Shown here piece after piece: positions 16,661 through 25,214 of a stretch of 34,173 nucleotides of DNA. Origin of the DNA: Runella limosa DSM 17973. Lineage in GTDB: Bacteria > Bacteroidota > Bacteroidia > Cytophagales > Spirosomataceae. Location: the NCBI RefSeq assembly GCF_000482465.1, contig NZ_AXVJ01000069.1:1-34173 (forward strand), written 5' to 3'. A program made the translations under genes and the position numbers. Under the pieces are notes generated by a model. The model was not told the origin of the DNA and did not search any database. It was given only the letters and a program-made list of their open reading frames with translations. Position 1 is the first letter of the stretch. Each line of letters opens with the position of its first letter.

Positions 16661-18002
16661 TAGGAGCGTTAGAAGTGGTAGGAGTAAAACTGGCCGATTT
16701 TAACAACATTTGATAGTTAGGGCGAATCGTAATTTTAGGAATTTGCGCTTTTGATACAATCACCTGTCTGGCGCTTTGCATCGCTTGTTGCGTGGTTTGT
16801 ACTGCCATTTGCGTCCCGACCTGTTGGGCAATATTCCCTTGTCCGATAAAATATCCGCTGGCCCCCGAAGTCGGTGTCATCGCTGCTTGCGTAAGCCGAC
16901 GAGCAAGAATGTTTTTCTCCCTCAAGTTCGGCACATAAATACCTTGTTGGCCATCCAAATCAAACGCCTGAACTGTTAGGGGGTAAATAGCAGTCCCCTT
17001 AACTAGGGAAGTAAAGGATATAAAAACTCGGTCATCCCCTACCGTACATCGGCCATTTAAGAGTGTCCCTTTTTCCAACACCACGGGGTCGTCTCCAATT
17101 TTAAAAATGGTATTTTGAAGCAATCGAACCTTAATAACCGACCCCTCTTGCACCTTAACGGCTTCACTTGAATGAATTACGGCTAAAATTGCATCGTTGG
17201 CGTTGTAAGACTGTTTGTTTTTAGTAGAGACATTATAAAAGCCGATGCCTGTAGTGTATGGGTTTCCAATCGTGTTTTTACTGGTTTCAGGGTATAATTC
17301 CGTTAATTGCCCCTTACCTTTGTCTTTCGGAGTATAAGAAGCTAAAAATGCCTTTTCATGCTCATCATCTTGTCGCAATTTATCCCCGATGGTCGATGGC
17401 CGTTTCTCCGCTTGGGGGGACGAATTGGTATTATTTTTCTCCATTTGGTCTAGCACTAATTTTACTTGACGTTGATTAATCTCCCTATCATCTCTTTCTC
17501 TGTTTTCCCGTTCAACGTCCTCTTGTGTTTTGTGAAAAAGAGGTTGATTAGCCTCATTAACAATTCTTCGTTGTCGGGCCTGTGATTGAGCGTATAACTG
17601 TTGCTTTCGACGTTGCGAGTTCTGAAATTTCACTTCTCCTCCCGCAGTTTCTATCTGCCGAAAATCGGCATCAGTCAATCCTTCATTACTTACTTGTTGG
17701 TCATGCGGTTGTTCTCCTACAACATAGCCCAGAGAAGCATTTTGGTCTGACCTAAATCGAGAATCGTTTTTGGGGGCGGTTTTAAATTTATCCTCGTTAG
17801 TCAATGCTTTATTTTTGGGAGCAACCACCTCAAGGGCTTTTGTATCGTTACCATCCACTTCTTCGACAGTGTCTTTGGTATCTGATTTAAACACCCCAAA
17901 TCCCCAAAGCATTAATCCAACGGCAAACAATGCGCCGCCTCCTAAGAGAAGAAATTGGTACTGCTTTTGTGTGAGCTTTTTTACTTTTGATGCTGATTCC
18001 AT
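16638..18002 (-). CDS. traM: TraM-like conjugal transfer protein (VirB10-like)
   Basis: The protein has 454 residues. One transmembrane helix lies at about 15-36 (FLLLGGGALFAVGLMLW), followed by a long low-complexity, Gln/Arg-rich periplasmic linker with coiled coil at about 130-210. The conserved C-terminal domain (about 255-400) reads IHSSEAVKVQEGSVIKVRLL, VLEKGTLLNGRCTVGDDRV and ASGYFIGQGN, as in TraM/VirB10. It spans the periplasm and links inner- and outer-membrane parts of the type IV secretion system. It overlaps the small TraL-like gene upstream and traN downstream. Confidence 0.92.
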   Translation of the reverse strand: MESASKVKKLTQKQYQFLLLGGGALFAVGLMLWGFGVFKSDTKDTVEEVDGNDTKALEVVAPKNKALTNEDKFKTAPKNDSRFRSDQNASLGYVVGEQPHDQQVSNEGLTDADFRQIETAGGEVKFQNSQRRKQQLYAQSQARQRRIVNEANQPLFHKTQEDVERENRERDDREINQRQVKLVLDQMEKNNTNSSPQAEKRPSTIGDKLRQDDEHEKAFLASYTPKDKGKGQLTELYPETSKNTIGNPYTTGIGFYNVSTKNKQSYNANDAILAVIHSSEAVKVQEGSVIKVRLLQNTIFKIGDDPVVLEKGTLLNGRCTVGDDRVFISFTSLVKGTAIYPLTVQAFDLDGQQGIYVPNLREKNILARRLTQAAMTPTSGASGYFIGQGNIAQQVGTQMAVQTTQQAMQSARQVIVSKAQIPKITIRPNYQMLLKSASFTPTTSNAPSASYENN

Positions 18003-18163
18003 GTTAAAAAAATAACGATGATGTAAATGATAAAAAAGGTAATAAACAGGAAATTTCGTGTTTGCTTATGGTCTTTCTGCCATCTATCAAACCTGCGTGA
18101 GAGCCAATAACTTACGGCGATTATCTTTCGCTCAGTTGGCGTCTTTTTGAAGTGATTTTCCAC
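17981..18163 (-). CDS. traL: TraL-like small membrane protein
   Basis: The protein has 60 residues. A basic N-terminal half (TERKIIAVSYWLSRRFDRWQKDHKQ) is followed by one transmembrane helix at about 37-55. Its position between traK and traM, with overlaps of 32 and 22 bases, is where CTnDOT-type elements place TraL, also a small membrane protein. The sequence alone is too short for a firm family call, but the overlap pattern and the charge and hydrophobic layout support a real gene. Confidence 0.65.
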   Translation of the reverse strand: MENHFKKTPTERKIIAVSYWLSRRFDRWQKDHKQTRNFLFITFFIIYIIVIFLTWNQHQK

Positions 18164-18815
18164 TGGTATATACTTTTGATTCTAGTATGCGAAAATCACG
18201 AATCATTAGACCATTTGGGGAGTTAACCGAGCGAGGCATATCTTCCAAATTACAACGCGTAATTAGTTTTTTCTCGCCCTTAGAACTGGCCCTTGTTTGT
18301 TTTACAGTCGCATAGGTAAGCGCACCATAAGGATACATTTGTGTATTGATTACTACCGAATCAATCACTATCTTTTGAATGACATTTCCTTGAATGACAC
18401 TGGTGTAAAACCCCTGTTCTTTTAAGTCTTCGTAAAGCTTTTTAGCGGATTCGTCAGCTAAAAAGAAACTTTTGTTAGTAGTAGCTTCAATCTCGTCAGC
18501 GTCAGGAGATAAGCTAAAAAACAATTCATGAAAACGTCTAACATGATAGCCGATTTCAACGGGTCTATTTTCGGTGACCACGCCCGCAATCGCTTCAAAT
18601 TGTGCTCCCTTATCAATAATAAAAATCCGCTTGGTCATTTCTTTGATGGTGCTTTGAGATAAAATCAGCGAAAAAATGCTAATAATCCCTAGACTCACTA
18701 GACAGACAATCGTTAGAATTTTAACGCGGTTGTAATGCTTTTCGAGTTTGAGTAGTTCTTCCATTTGTAGTAGGTACGTAAACGTGAATAGATGCGCCAT
18801 TGTGAGAATAGACAA
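18132..18815 (-). CDS. traK: TraK-like conjugal transfer protein (VirB8-like)
   Basis: The frame codes for 227 residues. The ATG at codon 17 (18767) starts MEELLKLEKHYNRVKI and gives the family's usual size of about 210. One transmembrane helix lies at about 33-53, then FIIDKGAQFEAIAG with ENRPVEIGYHVRRFHELFF, the typical TraK segment, and a periplasmic domain. The end, RDFRILESKVY, also fits TraK. It acts as an inner-membrane scaffold component. It overlaps the 78-residue gene upstream, which repeats its N-terminal pattern. Confidence 0.88.
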   Translation of the reverse strand: MSILTMAHLFTFTYLLQMEELLKLEKHYNRVKILTIVCLVSLGIISIFSLILSQSTIKEMTKRIFIIDKGAQFEAIAGVVTENRPVEIGYHVRRFHELFFSLSPDADEIEATTNKSFFLADESAKKLYEDLKEQGFYTSVIQGNVIQKIVIDSVVINTQMYPYGALTYATVKQTRASSKGEKKLITRCNLEDMPRSVNSPNGLMIRDFRILESKVYTSGKSLQKDAN

Positions 18816-18957
18816 AAGCGTCTTTTCCCACTTTTTGGATTTTTTTAAAACTGTAACTAACGATGAGTAAGGTCACAAGCGTGGCCATACCCACCGTTAC
18901 AGAGCAAACCAAGACAAAGACCCGATATTGCTCTACTAGGTTTGATCGAAATTTCAT
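18721..18957 (-). CDS. Small membrane protein resembling the TraK N-terminus
   Basis: The protein has 78 residues. It has one transmembrane helix (about 12-33) and the pattern F-R-S-N-L-V-E-Q-Y-R-V-F, helix, YSFKKIQKVGKDAFVYSHNGASI. This mirrors TraK's own start (LEKHYNRVKI, helix, FIIDKGAQFEA). Its start overlaps the traJ stop by 4 bases, which argues that it is translated. It lacks the periplasmic TraK domain. It looks like a partial duplication of traK that could compete or assemble with TraK; that is inference. Confidence 0.65.
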   Translation of the reverse strand: MKFRSNLVEQYRVFVLVCSVTVGMATLVTLLIVSYSFKKIQKVGKDAFVYSHNGASIHVYVPTTNGRTTQTRKALQPR

Positions 18958-20018
18958 ACTTTTTTAGAGGTTGCTTGAAAGGCCGCATTGGCCTTTTTGG
19001 TGAATGTGGCACTTGCTTTTTCAAATCCACCACCTACGGCAGACAGTCCACGAGTTGCCCCCTGTACAATGGAACCGACCCCTCCGACTGTTACAAGCAT
19101 ATGTGTCATAGACGGCACTTGCGTATAACCAATAAGCACCACTATCAATAGTGACATAAAGCCCAAGCCCAGATATTCAGGTTGCTGTAATTCAGCACCC
19201 ATACCATTTAAAGCATCTGTTACATCATACGCTTGCAAATAACTTTTAACAAGGCCAAAACCAATCGAACTATACATGGCAGCCACCGCTGGCATAAGAG
19301 CAAATTGAATGTAACGCCCTGCCCAATTAGCAATGGCCATCGAAAAGCCTGGGAAAATAGCCAGTGCCAACGTAATGGGGAAACCCATTCTGAGTACAAT
19401 ACGGTACCCAATGCTTACTAGAAATAGGCAGGTTTCCGCCACGTACATCAAAGCGATAAGCACGTGTTGTAAAACCGCTAGTAATTGAAATTTTAAAGAT
19501 TCTTGCGCTTTAGCCATTGAAATTTTAAAATCAATCACAAATGACGTTTCCATACCCAAAAACTTAGAATCTTCTTCCTGAGAATTACCAAAGGCGTCTT
19601 TATACGATTCTGGATTTGACCGTATGGTTTCCCATTTCTTATCTACCAATTCCGTAAGTTTGTCATTCAATTGTTTGACTTGTTCCGCGATTTGAAGATT
19701 ACCCGCTGTAACGCCAGTCCTAATTGAATTAGCCGTCTTGTCAATACCATTGCATATCGCAGGGGCAAAAGGAATGCAGCACATCAACACAAAAGGCCGA
19801 AGCAATGGAAAAATGTCAATATCTTGGTTATTGGCTATTTGTACAATAACCCTAGAAAAAATGTACACCAAAGCCCCAATTGCGGCAAATACCCTTACAT
19901 AACCTTCAATCGTTTCGGCCATACTCTGAGCAATAGGGATTTGTTGATTGTACAAATTGTTAATGATAGTGATTAAGCCGTCCATAGTGAGTATGATTAA
20001 TAGCCCAAAGACATACAT
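18954..20018 (-). CDS. traJ: TraJ-like conjugal transfer protein (VirB6-like)
   Basis: The frame codes for 354 residues. The ATG at codon 12 (19985) is the better start: it gives MDGLITIINNLYNQQ, the usual TraJ opening, and clears the traI stop at 19997. Several transmembrane helices follow (about 38-55, 85-100, 190-215, 225-245, 290-312). The IDIFPLLRPFVLMCCI segment is characteristic. This is the polytopic inner-membrane protein of the mating channel. The C-terminal tail (GGVGSIVQGATRGLSAVGGG) is Gly-rich and cytoplasmic or periplasmic. Confidence 0.92.
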   Translation of the reverse strand: MYVFGLLIILTMDGLITIINNLYNQQIPIAQSMAETIEGYVRVFAAIGALVYIFSRVIVQIANNQDIDIFPLLRPFVLMCCIPFAPAICNGIDKTANSIRTGVTAGNLQIAEQVKQLNDKLTELVDKKWETIRSNPESYKDAFGNSQEEDSKFLGMETSFVIDFKISMAKAQESLKFQLLAVLQHVLIALMYVAETCLFLVSIGYRIVLRMGFPITLALAIFPGFSMAIANWAGRYIQFALMPAVAAMYSSIGFGLVKSYLQAYDVTDALNGMGAELQQPEYLGLGFMSLLIVVLIGYTQVPSMTHMLVTVGGVGSIVQGATRGLSAVGGGFEKASATFTKKANAAFQATSKKV

Positions 20019-21145
20019 TCATCCAACTTCCATTTCTTACGAAGCTCTTCCCGAACTGGCCGCATTAGTTCCCTAGCTTTAATCTTCATTAACATTTGAA
20101 ACTCTTCATTAGAAATGACTTTTCCAGAAGGGTCGTAAAAGTTTTGGATATTGTTCTCGATCTCTTCCTGTATATTGACTTCATTGTCGGCAGCTCCCGT
20201 CATTTTGTCGATTTCATCCGCAATCTTTCCCGTTAAGTTTAGATTGAAAGTCAATAAATTTTTAACCGTTTTTTTCACCGATTGCGGTTTATCTTTGTAA
20301 CTGTACCCTTCTTGCATCAATGCAAGAAAAGATTGTTGATCCATCTGAGATTCGCGGAAATACAATTCATCGTAATAGTTTTGAAGATTCTCACTACATA
20401 ATTGCTGTTTTTCGCGTAATGCTTTGGCCGCAGGTGAATTATAAGCCGAATCAAGCACACTTTTTTTCTCATCATCATAGCCCATGTCATAAGCCAAATC
20501 ACGGGTATTACGGTATATTTCTCCCCCCACCCCATTGTTAGAAACTGTCGCTGCTAACGCATATAACTTAGTCGTATTATTTAAGTCGGTCATATTTCCG
20601 CTACGTTGAATGCTCATCGCTCTTACCTTGGCGAAATAGGCATCAACCACGCGAGAAAACTCAGATACTCGCTTATAAGCATTGTCGATAAACGCTACCC
20701 TTTCAGCATCGGTCATTTTAAGCACTCCTCCCGATTGGGTCGTCGCCGTGTGCATATCCTTAAAAATGGCGGAACCAGCGGCCGCTAACCCTTCAATATC
20801 TTGGGTCATCAATGCGTATTCAGCAGGGAAAATATGCCCGTCTTTTGAGACAGCGGCTGATAGTTTGGTCATTTTTGCAATGGTATTTTGAACAGTTTTA
20901 ACCGTCTCCATTCCTCGGTGAAACTGACGAACAGCCGACGCTACTCGCTGTAAATCTTCGATTTGATTAACAATTTGCTTGAATGACGGATCTTGAATCA
21001 GCTTAATCAACGTACTAACCCCCGTGTGCATAGGGTCAGAAACAACAAATTGCGCTTGAACTTGTTGTACAGCAAGGCTCAATAAAAAAGCCAAAACGAA
21101 AGCGGTTACTCTTTTCATAAGTGATTGATTTTTAAGACTGAACAT
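19997..21145 (-). CDS. traI: TraI-like conjugal transfer protein (DUF4141, VirB5-like)
   Basis: The frame codes for 382 residues. The gene begins in a TAATG overlap with the traG stop; a second ATG at codon 10 (21118) gives a cleaner signal peptide, MKRVTAFVLAFLLSLAVQQVQA, with cleavage before QFVVSDP. The VVSDPMHTGVSTLIKLIQDP stretch matches the VirB5-like opening of TraI/DUF4141. The rest is helical with long charged segments and ends KKWKLDECMSLGY. It is a periplasmic pilus-assembly component. The CTnDOT TraI is not the F-plasmid relaxase of the same name. Confidence 0.8.
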   Translation of the reverse strand: MFSLKNQSLMKRVTAFVLAFLLSLAVQQVQAQFVVSDPMHTGVSTLIKLIQDPSFKQIVNQIEDLQRVASAVRQFHRGMETVKTVQNTIAKMTKLSAAVSKDGHIFPAEYALMTQDIEGLAAAGSAIFKDMHTATTQSGGVLKMTDAERVAFIDNAYKRVSEFSRVVDAYFAKVRAMSIQRSGNMTDLNNTTKLYALAATVSNNGVGGEIYRNTRDLAYDMGYDDEKKSVLDSAYNSPAAKALREKQQLCSENLQNYYDELYFRESQMDQQSFLALMQEGYSYKDKPQSVKKTVKNLLTFNLNLTGKIADEIDKMTGAADNEVNIQEEIENNIQNFYDPSGKVISNEEFQMLMKIKARELMRPVREELRKKWKLDECMSLGY

Positions 21146-23637
21146 TACATTTCTTCTTCGGCAAATAGAAAGGCGGCATCCTTTTGTGAAATCCGTTTAT
21201 CATCGGCAATTTTTTTAATTTTAGCCACCTGAGTTGGCTCTGTAGTAAAGAGTGCTGCGGCGTATTTTGAAACTTCAACCCCGTACACCTTACAGCTGTC
21301 CCCCAAAATGATTGCTAGTTCCTTAAAAGGGCCGCGATTGACAGAGGTTCCTCGATTGATACTAAAAATTTGCGGTACATTATTACTGCTTATCTTGAAC
21401 AATTTGAGCACTTCTTCGGCTTGTTGTAAGTACTTACGAATGTCCATAATTATCTTAATGTCAGTGTTTTGAACAATAGCATCCTTGATAATTTCTGATT
21501 TCAGAAGATCTTCGATTTCTTGGGTGACAACCCCAATGGCTCCAAAATGCTTACGAGCCGTTTTGAACGCCCATAAAAGGAACGTGGCAAAAAACTCCGA
21601 GGACACAGCACGCCATGCTTCTTCGATAATTAGCACCTTGAGAACCCCCGATAGACTAAATAATTTGGTCATGTATGTGTTGGTAATCATCAATGTAATG
21701 ACAGGCAATAAAATAGGGTGGTCTTTAATGTTATCAAGTTCGTAAATGACAAAAGGCTCTTTGGCATAGTCTATTTCTTCTTCCGAATTGAGCAAAAAAG
21801 CGTAGTTTCCACCCCGATAAAAAGGCGTCAGAACAAAGTAGAAGTTTTCAAAGTCAAATTGTTCTTTCTTCCCTCCCATCGACTCGAAAATGGCAGGAAA
21901 TACATTTTTCGAGAATTCATAAAACGTATTAAAACATGGTTTGACATTCTTGTTTTTATCTAAGTATTCATAATAGCTTTTGACCATATTAAAAAGGGTA
22001 ACCTCCTCACTTTTAGCCACTTTATCCCCCTCTTTTTTATAGAGCAAAAACACAATCTTTACAATGACTTCAATAAATTCTTCCTTTAGCTCACTGACTT
22101 TATTTTTGCCCAGGCTAAATTCTTCTCCCTTAAAATAGAAAGGGTTCAAGCTAATTGGCTTTTCTTCACTGTGCGTTATGTATTTTGCTCCCAAAATTTC
22201 TCCTAGTCTTTTATAAGAATGCCCTATGTCCACGATGGTAACGTGTGCTTTGGAAGCTAGTAAATAGTACACAAGGTTATTCATCGTAAAGGATTTCCCC
22301 GACCCCGAAGGGCCAATCACCGTAAAATTCCGATTACTAATTAGCCCTTCTTTTAAGGGGAAAAAAAACACATCAACGTTACGCGGGCTGCCGTTTCTAT
22401 CAGTCACCAGAATACCCGCATTTTGAAACGCTGAGTCACTGTAATTCGATTCTAGGTTAAACATAGCAACAGCATTGGAAAGCGAAATCGTGGCCAAGTT
22501 ATCATAGCCAATTTCACTCGCGTTTCCTGGAATGCAAGACCAAAAAAGCTGTGGAGAATAGGTAGTAGCTACCTTCGAGATAAACCCTGTTGACTGAATA
22601 GCTGACGATACCATGTCTTTTTGCTCTTCTAAAGCTGCTGTATCTGAATGAAAAGTTTGCACATTAAAGTGAGCTTTAACAGCTACCAACCCATCTTTCA
22701 TGCTGTCCACAAAATGAGTTTTTTGTTCCATTGAGAAGGTATTGTCTCGGCTCCAACTGGAAAATGAAAAATGTCGTTTTGTATCCGCTACCAATTTCGT
22801 AATTGTACTTGATTGCGATGGAATGTATAGAATTTGATTATAGACATGATTGACCCGCAAGCCAAGCCCAAAACTTAATCCGTAACTAGCGGGCATTTTA
22901 GTACGGTCAGTGCTATAATCCTTAAAAGATATAACAGGCGGTAAGTCAGCAGGGTACTGGTCTAAATCGTTTATGACGAAGGTGTACATACCTTGATTAC
23001 CCACGCGAAAAATCCCTGCCTCATTTGAAATATCGTACAAATTTTTATCTGAATACGACAAGGTAAAATAAGTATCCAAAAGTCCTGTTGTTTCCTTTGT
23101 CCCCACAATTTGTTCACGGTTTAATTTTTGAAGCCCAATAATTTTTGACTGGTTAACCGTGACCGCAAACGCTTTTACTTTTTCTAAAAAAGACGACAAT
23201 GTTTTGTTTTTGGCTCGATCTCGCACCGTCGCCATCTTTTTAAACAGGCTACTATTCATACTGTCTTTTTCTGTCGGCTCATTATTAGGATGAATGATGT
23301 AGAGATAGCCCCGATGATTAAAAAAAGGTCTATCCTTAAAGTGCAGCTCATTTTGTTTTAGCACAAAATCATTGTTCTGTATGTATGACATATCAGGCTG
23401 ATAATCAGACCCAATAAAGAAATCTTGTTTATGAATAAGATAACCTTCCCCCAAATTTTTGACAGCCCCAACTAGAACTTCAAAGCATTGGGCATAGTTG
23501 TTTTCCGTTTGTATAAAAACCTCAGGGTAGTCGATGGAGAATGCCACACAATAATCTCCATTTTTAGAAAATAATACCCCCGTTTCATCTACGCTCAGAA
23601 TTGGAAAGATGGATGCTACATCAACAGGTTTTTTCAT
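21145..23637 (-). CDS. traG: TraG-like conjugation ATPase (VirB4-like)
   Basis: The protein has 830 residues and is a cytoplasmic ATPase that powers pilus assembly and DNA transfer. An N-terminal CagE/TrbE-like domain (about 1-420) is followed by Walker A GPSGSGKS at 442-449 and a following VTIVDIGHSYKRL strand. Walker B is the VLIIEEAWRA stretch near residue 655. VTQEIEDLL follows. Length and motifs are normal for Bacteroidetes TraG. Its ATG overlaps the traF stop by 4 bases, and its stop is shared with the traI start (TAATG). Confidence 0.95.
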   Translation of the reverse strand: MKKPVDVASIFPILSVDETGVLFSKNGDYCVAFSIDYPEVFIQTENNYAQCFEVLVGAVKNLGEGYLIHKQDFFIGSDYQPDMSYIQNNDFVLKQNELHFKDRPFFNHRGYLYIIHPNNEPTEKDSMNSSLFKKMATVRDRAKNKTLSSFLEKVKAFAVTVNQSKIIGLQKLNREQIVGTKETTGLLDTYFTLSYSDKNLYDISNEAGIFRVGNQGMYTFVINDLDQYPADLPPVISFKDYSTDRTKMPASYGLSFGLGLRVNHVYNQILYIPSQSSTITKLVADTKRHFSFSSWSRDNTFSMEQKTHFVDSMKDGLVAVKAHFNVQTFHSDTAALEEQKDMVSSAIQSTGFISKVATTYSPQLFWSCIPGNASEIGYDNLATISLSNAVAMFNLESNYSDSAFQNAGILVTDRNGSPRNVDVFFFPLKEGLISNRNFTVIGPSGSGKSFTMNNLVYYLLASKAHVTIVDIGHSYKRLGEILGAKYITHSEEKPISLNPFYFKGEEFSLGKNKVSELKEEFIEVIVKIVFLLYKKEGDKVAKSEEVTLFNMVKSYYEYLDKNKNVKPCFNTFYEFSKNVFPAIFESMGGKKEQFDFENFYFVLTPFYRGGNYAFLLNSEEEIDYAKEPFVIYELDNIKDHPILLPVITLMITNTYMTKLFSLSGVLKVLIIEEAWRAVSSEFFATFLLWAFKTARKHFGAIGVVTQEIEDLLKSEIIKDAIVQNTDIKIIMDIRKYLQQAEEVLKLFKISSNNVPQIFSINRGTSVNRGPFKELAIILGDSCKVYGVEVSKYAAALFTTEPTQVAKIKKIADDKRISQKDAAFLFAEEEM

Positions 23638-23942
23638 TTTACAAGCTTGTAAAAAGGTTCATTAATAATGATTGATTCAGGAGCTTGATGTTTTGAATGG
23701 ATATGACCGTACTTGCCATTTTTCCCCATGTCAAGTTTGATTTTTGTATAGGAAAACACGGCTGTAACCGCTGCCACAGCGATGATAAGTAAGCTATTTG
23801 AACCAAACATGTACAGTAAAAAAACGGCAAGTACGATACCTAAAATAGTGAACGCAAGCTGATAAAAATACCTACCCTTGAACCCTTTAAATTCTATCTC
23901 GTCATCAGCTCCTTTAATAACTTTGGTTGGTAGCGTTTCCAT
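23634..23942 (-). CDS. traF: TraF-like conjugal transfer protein (DUF4133, VirB3-like)
   Basis: The protein has 102 residues. KGADDEIEFKGFKGRYFYQLA precedes two transmembrane helices (about 28-45 and 50-65); this is the DUF4133/TraF signature (the FKGL.G.Y motif). The tail is charged and ends KLVK. It is inserted in the inner membrane beside TraG. It starts 2 bases after the end of the preceding TraE-like gene and overlaps traG by 4. Confidence 0.9.
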   Translation of the reverse strand: METLPTKVIKGADDEIEFKGFKGRYFYQLAFTILGIVLAVFLLYMFGSNSLLIIAVAAVTAVFSYTKIKLDMGKNGKYGHIHSKHQAPESIIINEPFYKLVK

Positions 23943-23944
23943 AA

Positions 23945-24361
23945 TTACCCAATAAATGTTTCTACAATCAAACCCAACATCCCAAGAAATAATAGGCTAC
24001 CCACCCACTGATAAATCAAGGGTACAATATCTTCGCCTTCGGTATATTTTGTATAAATTCTAATAACCGACACAATCGAAACAACCAAACCAAACAACAT
24101 GACTACCTCGTATAATTCCGTTGCGAGTAATCCAGCCCACCCAATGGCTAACCCTCCTTGTAGCCCACTTCCATATATATACGTTTCTACTGCATAGACA
24201 ATAGCGCCGACCGATGAGAGCGAAACTATCCACGAAAAAAGCTGGTGAGTGATTTGTTCGCCGCGATTCCAGCGCATGTAAATTTTAAACCCCGCCACAA
24301 CTCCAGCGGCAGCACATGCCCAATAGGCAATTTGTTTGAAATATCCATAAAGTGCATCCAT
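23945..24361 (-). CDS. Tandem-duplicated TraE-like (DUF4134/VirB2-like) membrane protein
   Basis: The protein has 138 residues with four predicted transmembrane helices. It contains two copies of the TraE-type unit. Copy 1 reads FKIYMRWNRGEQI...FSWIVS and ends AVETYIYG. Copy 2 reads RIYTKYTEGEDI...YQWVGS and ends VETFIG. Each copy is the second half of a DUF4134 protein (helix, [KR]-[IV]-Y-x-x-[WY]-x-x-G-[EK], helix). It has no signal peptide. The TGATG overlap with the upstream gene couples them. It is probably a pilin-like or channel component derived from TraE by duplication; that is inference. Confidence 0.75.
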   Translation of the reverse strand: MDALYGYFKQIAYWACAAAGVVAGFKIYMRWNRGEQITHQLFSWIVSLSSVGAIVYAVETYIYGSGLQGGLAIGWAGLLATELYEVVMLFGLVVSIVSVIRIYTKYTEGEDIVPLIYQWVGSLLFLGMLGLIVETFIG

Positions 24362-24705
24362 CAGAAATTTAGGTTAGGAGAAATGTTAAAATCATATCCT
24401 TGAAAGTAGGATTTAAGAAAAAACAGCAGAGCCAACACAACGACCAAACCGAAAAACCATCGGGTGATGTGTGAAATCACGTTTTCGTCCCCCTCTTGCC
24501 AGCGAACGTATATTTTACCAGATACGACAATAGCAACAATACCCACTAAAACCAGTGAAAAATCTACGAACAATGGAATTTTATCCGCCAAAGGCTTAGA
24601 AAAATACCCCCGTATCCCTAAATCTCCGTTTTGATTTGAATGTAAGTCGATGTTTTGAGCAAGTACTTTGCTTGAGATAAGAACAAAAAAAACCACTCTT
24701 TTCAT
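24361..24705 (-). CDS. Second TraE-like (DUF4134/VirB2-like) protein
   Basis: The protein has 114 residues. A signal peptide MKRVVFFVLISSKVLA is followed by helix 1 (about 45-62), then GKIYVRWQEGDENVISHITRWFFG and helix 2. The spacing and the KIYVRWQEG motif match TraE at 24757 (RVFINWQNGKENVMANATGW). It lies 51 bases after that gene. It is predicted to be a membrane protein exported to, or inserted in, the inner membrane, like VirB2-type pilin. Confidence 0.75.
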   Translation of the reverse strand: MKRVVFFVLISSKVLAQNIDLHSNQNGDLGIRGYFSKPLADKIPLFVDFSLVLVGIVAIVVSGKIYVRWQEGDENVISHITRWFFGLVVVLALLFFLKSYFQGYDFNISPNLNF

Positions 24706-24756
24706 GATAACCAGAAAGTGACGGAGTCATAGAGCACTTCCTATGACCCCATGCCA

Positions 24757-25068
24757 TTAGATAAACATTGCACGTAGTACCGTATTGGCAATCAGCAAAA
24801 ACAAACATGCTCCAAGCCAACCCGTCGCGTTTGCCATCACGTTCTCTTTACCGTTTTGCCAATTAATAAATACGCGTAATGCGCCTACCAATCCTACAAC
24901 CGCTGCTACCACATAAACTACAGTCGTTACAGGGTCAATGTAAGCTTCCATATCACTTGTGAGCGAATTTAAGGCTGACGCTCCATCTGAAATAGATTTT
25001 TGAGCGTAAACATTCATTGAAGCCAGTGCAAGAAAAGCAGTGGCTGATAGCATTCGTCTTGTTTTCAT
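24757..25068 (-). CDS. traE: TraE-like conjugal transfer protein (DUF4134, VirB2-like)
   Basis: The protein has 103 residues. The signal peptide is cut after NVYAQ. A region with DMEAYIDPVTTVVYVVAAVVG (helix 1) is followed by ALRVFINWQNGKENV and helix 2. This is the standard TraE/DUF4134 architecture and length. It is the first gene of the leftward tra operon, downstream of the divergent promoter region at 25069-25214. It is the presumed main pilin-like component. Confidence 0.9.
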   Translation of the reverse strand: MKTRRMLSATAFLALASMNVYAQKSISDGASALNSLTSDMEAYIDPVTTVVYVVAAVVGLVGALRVFINWQNGKENVMANATGWLGACLFLLIANTVLRAMFI

Positions 25069-25214
25069 TGAAATAAAGCGCTATTTGTACATTAAAATAA
25101 TTAATTTTTCAATACAAATTAAGAAGACTTTTATTTGAAATACAAAATTTTTTACAAATTTTTGTACACTTTTTTTTATATTTTTAATGTACAAAAAAAT
25201 ACAAACTAGCAACA
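25069..25214. promoter_or_regulatory. Divergent tra/coupling-protein promoter region with GTACAAA-like boxes
   Basis: In this 146-base AT-rich region, a [GAT]TACAAA box or its complement occurs seven times: 25084-25090 (reverse), 25112-25118, 25140-25146, 25152-25158, 25161-25167 (reverse), 25189-25195 and 25199-25205. The set spans both promoters and reads like an operator array. No exact TAnnTTTG box is obvious. Confidence 0.5.
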
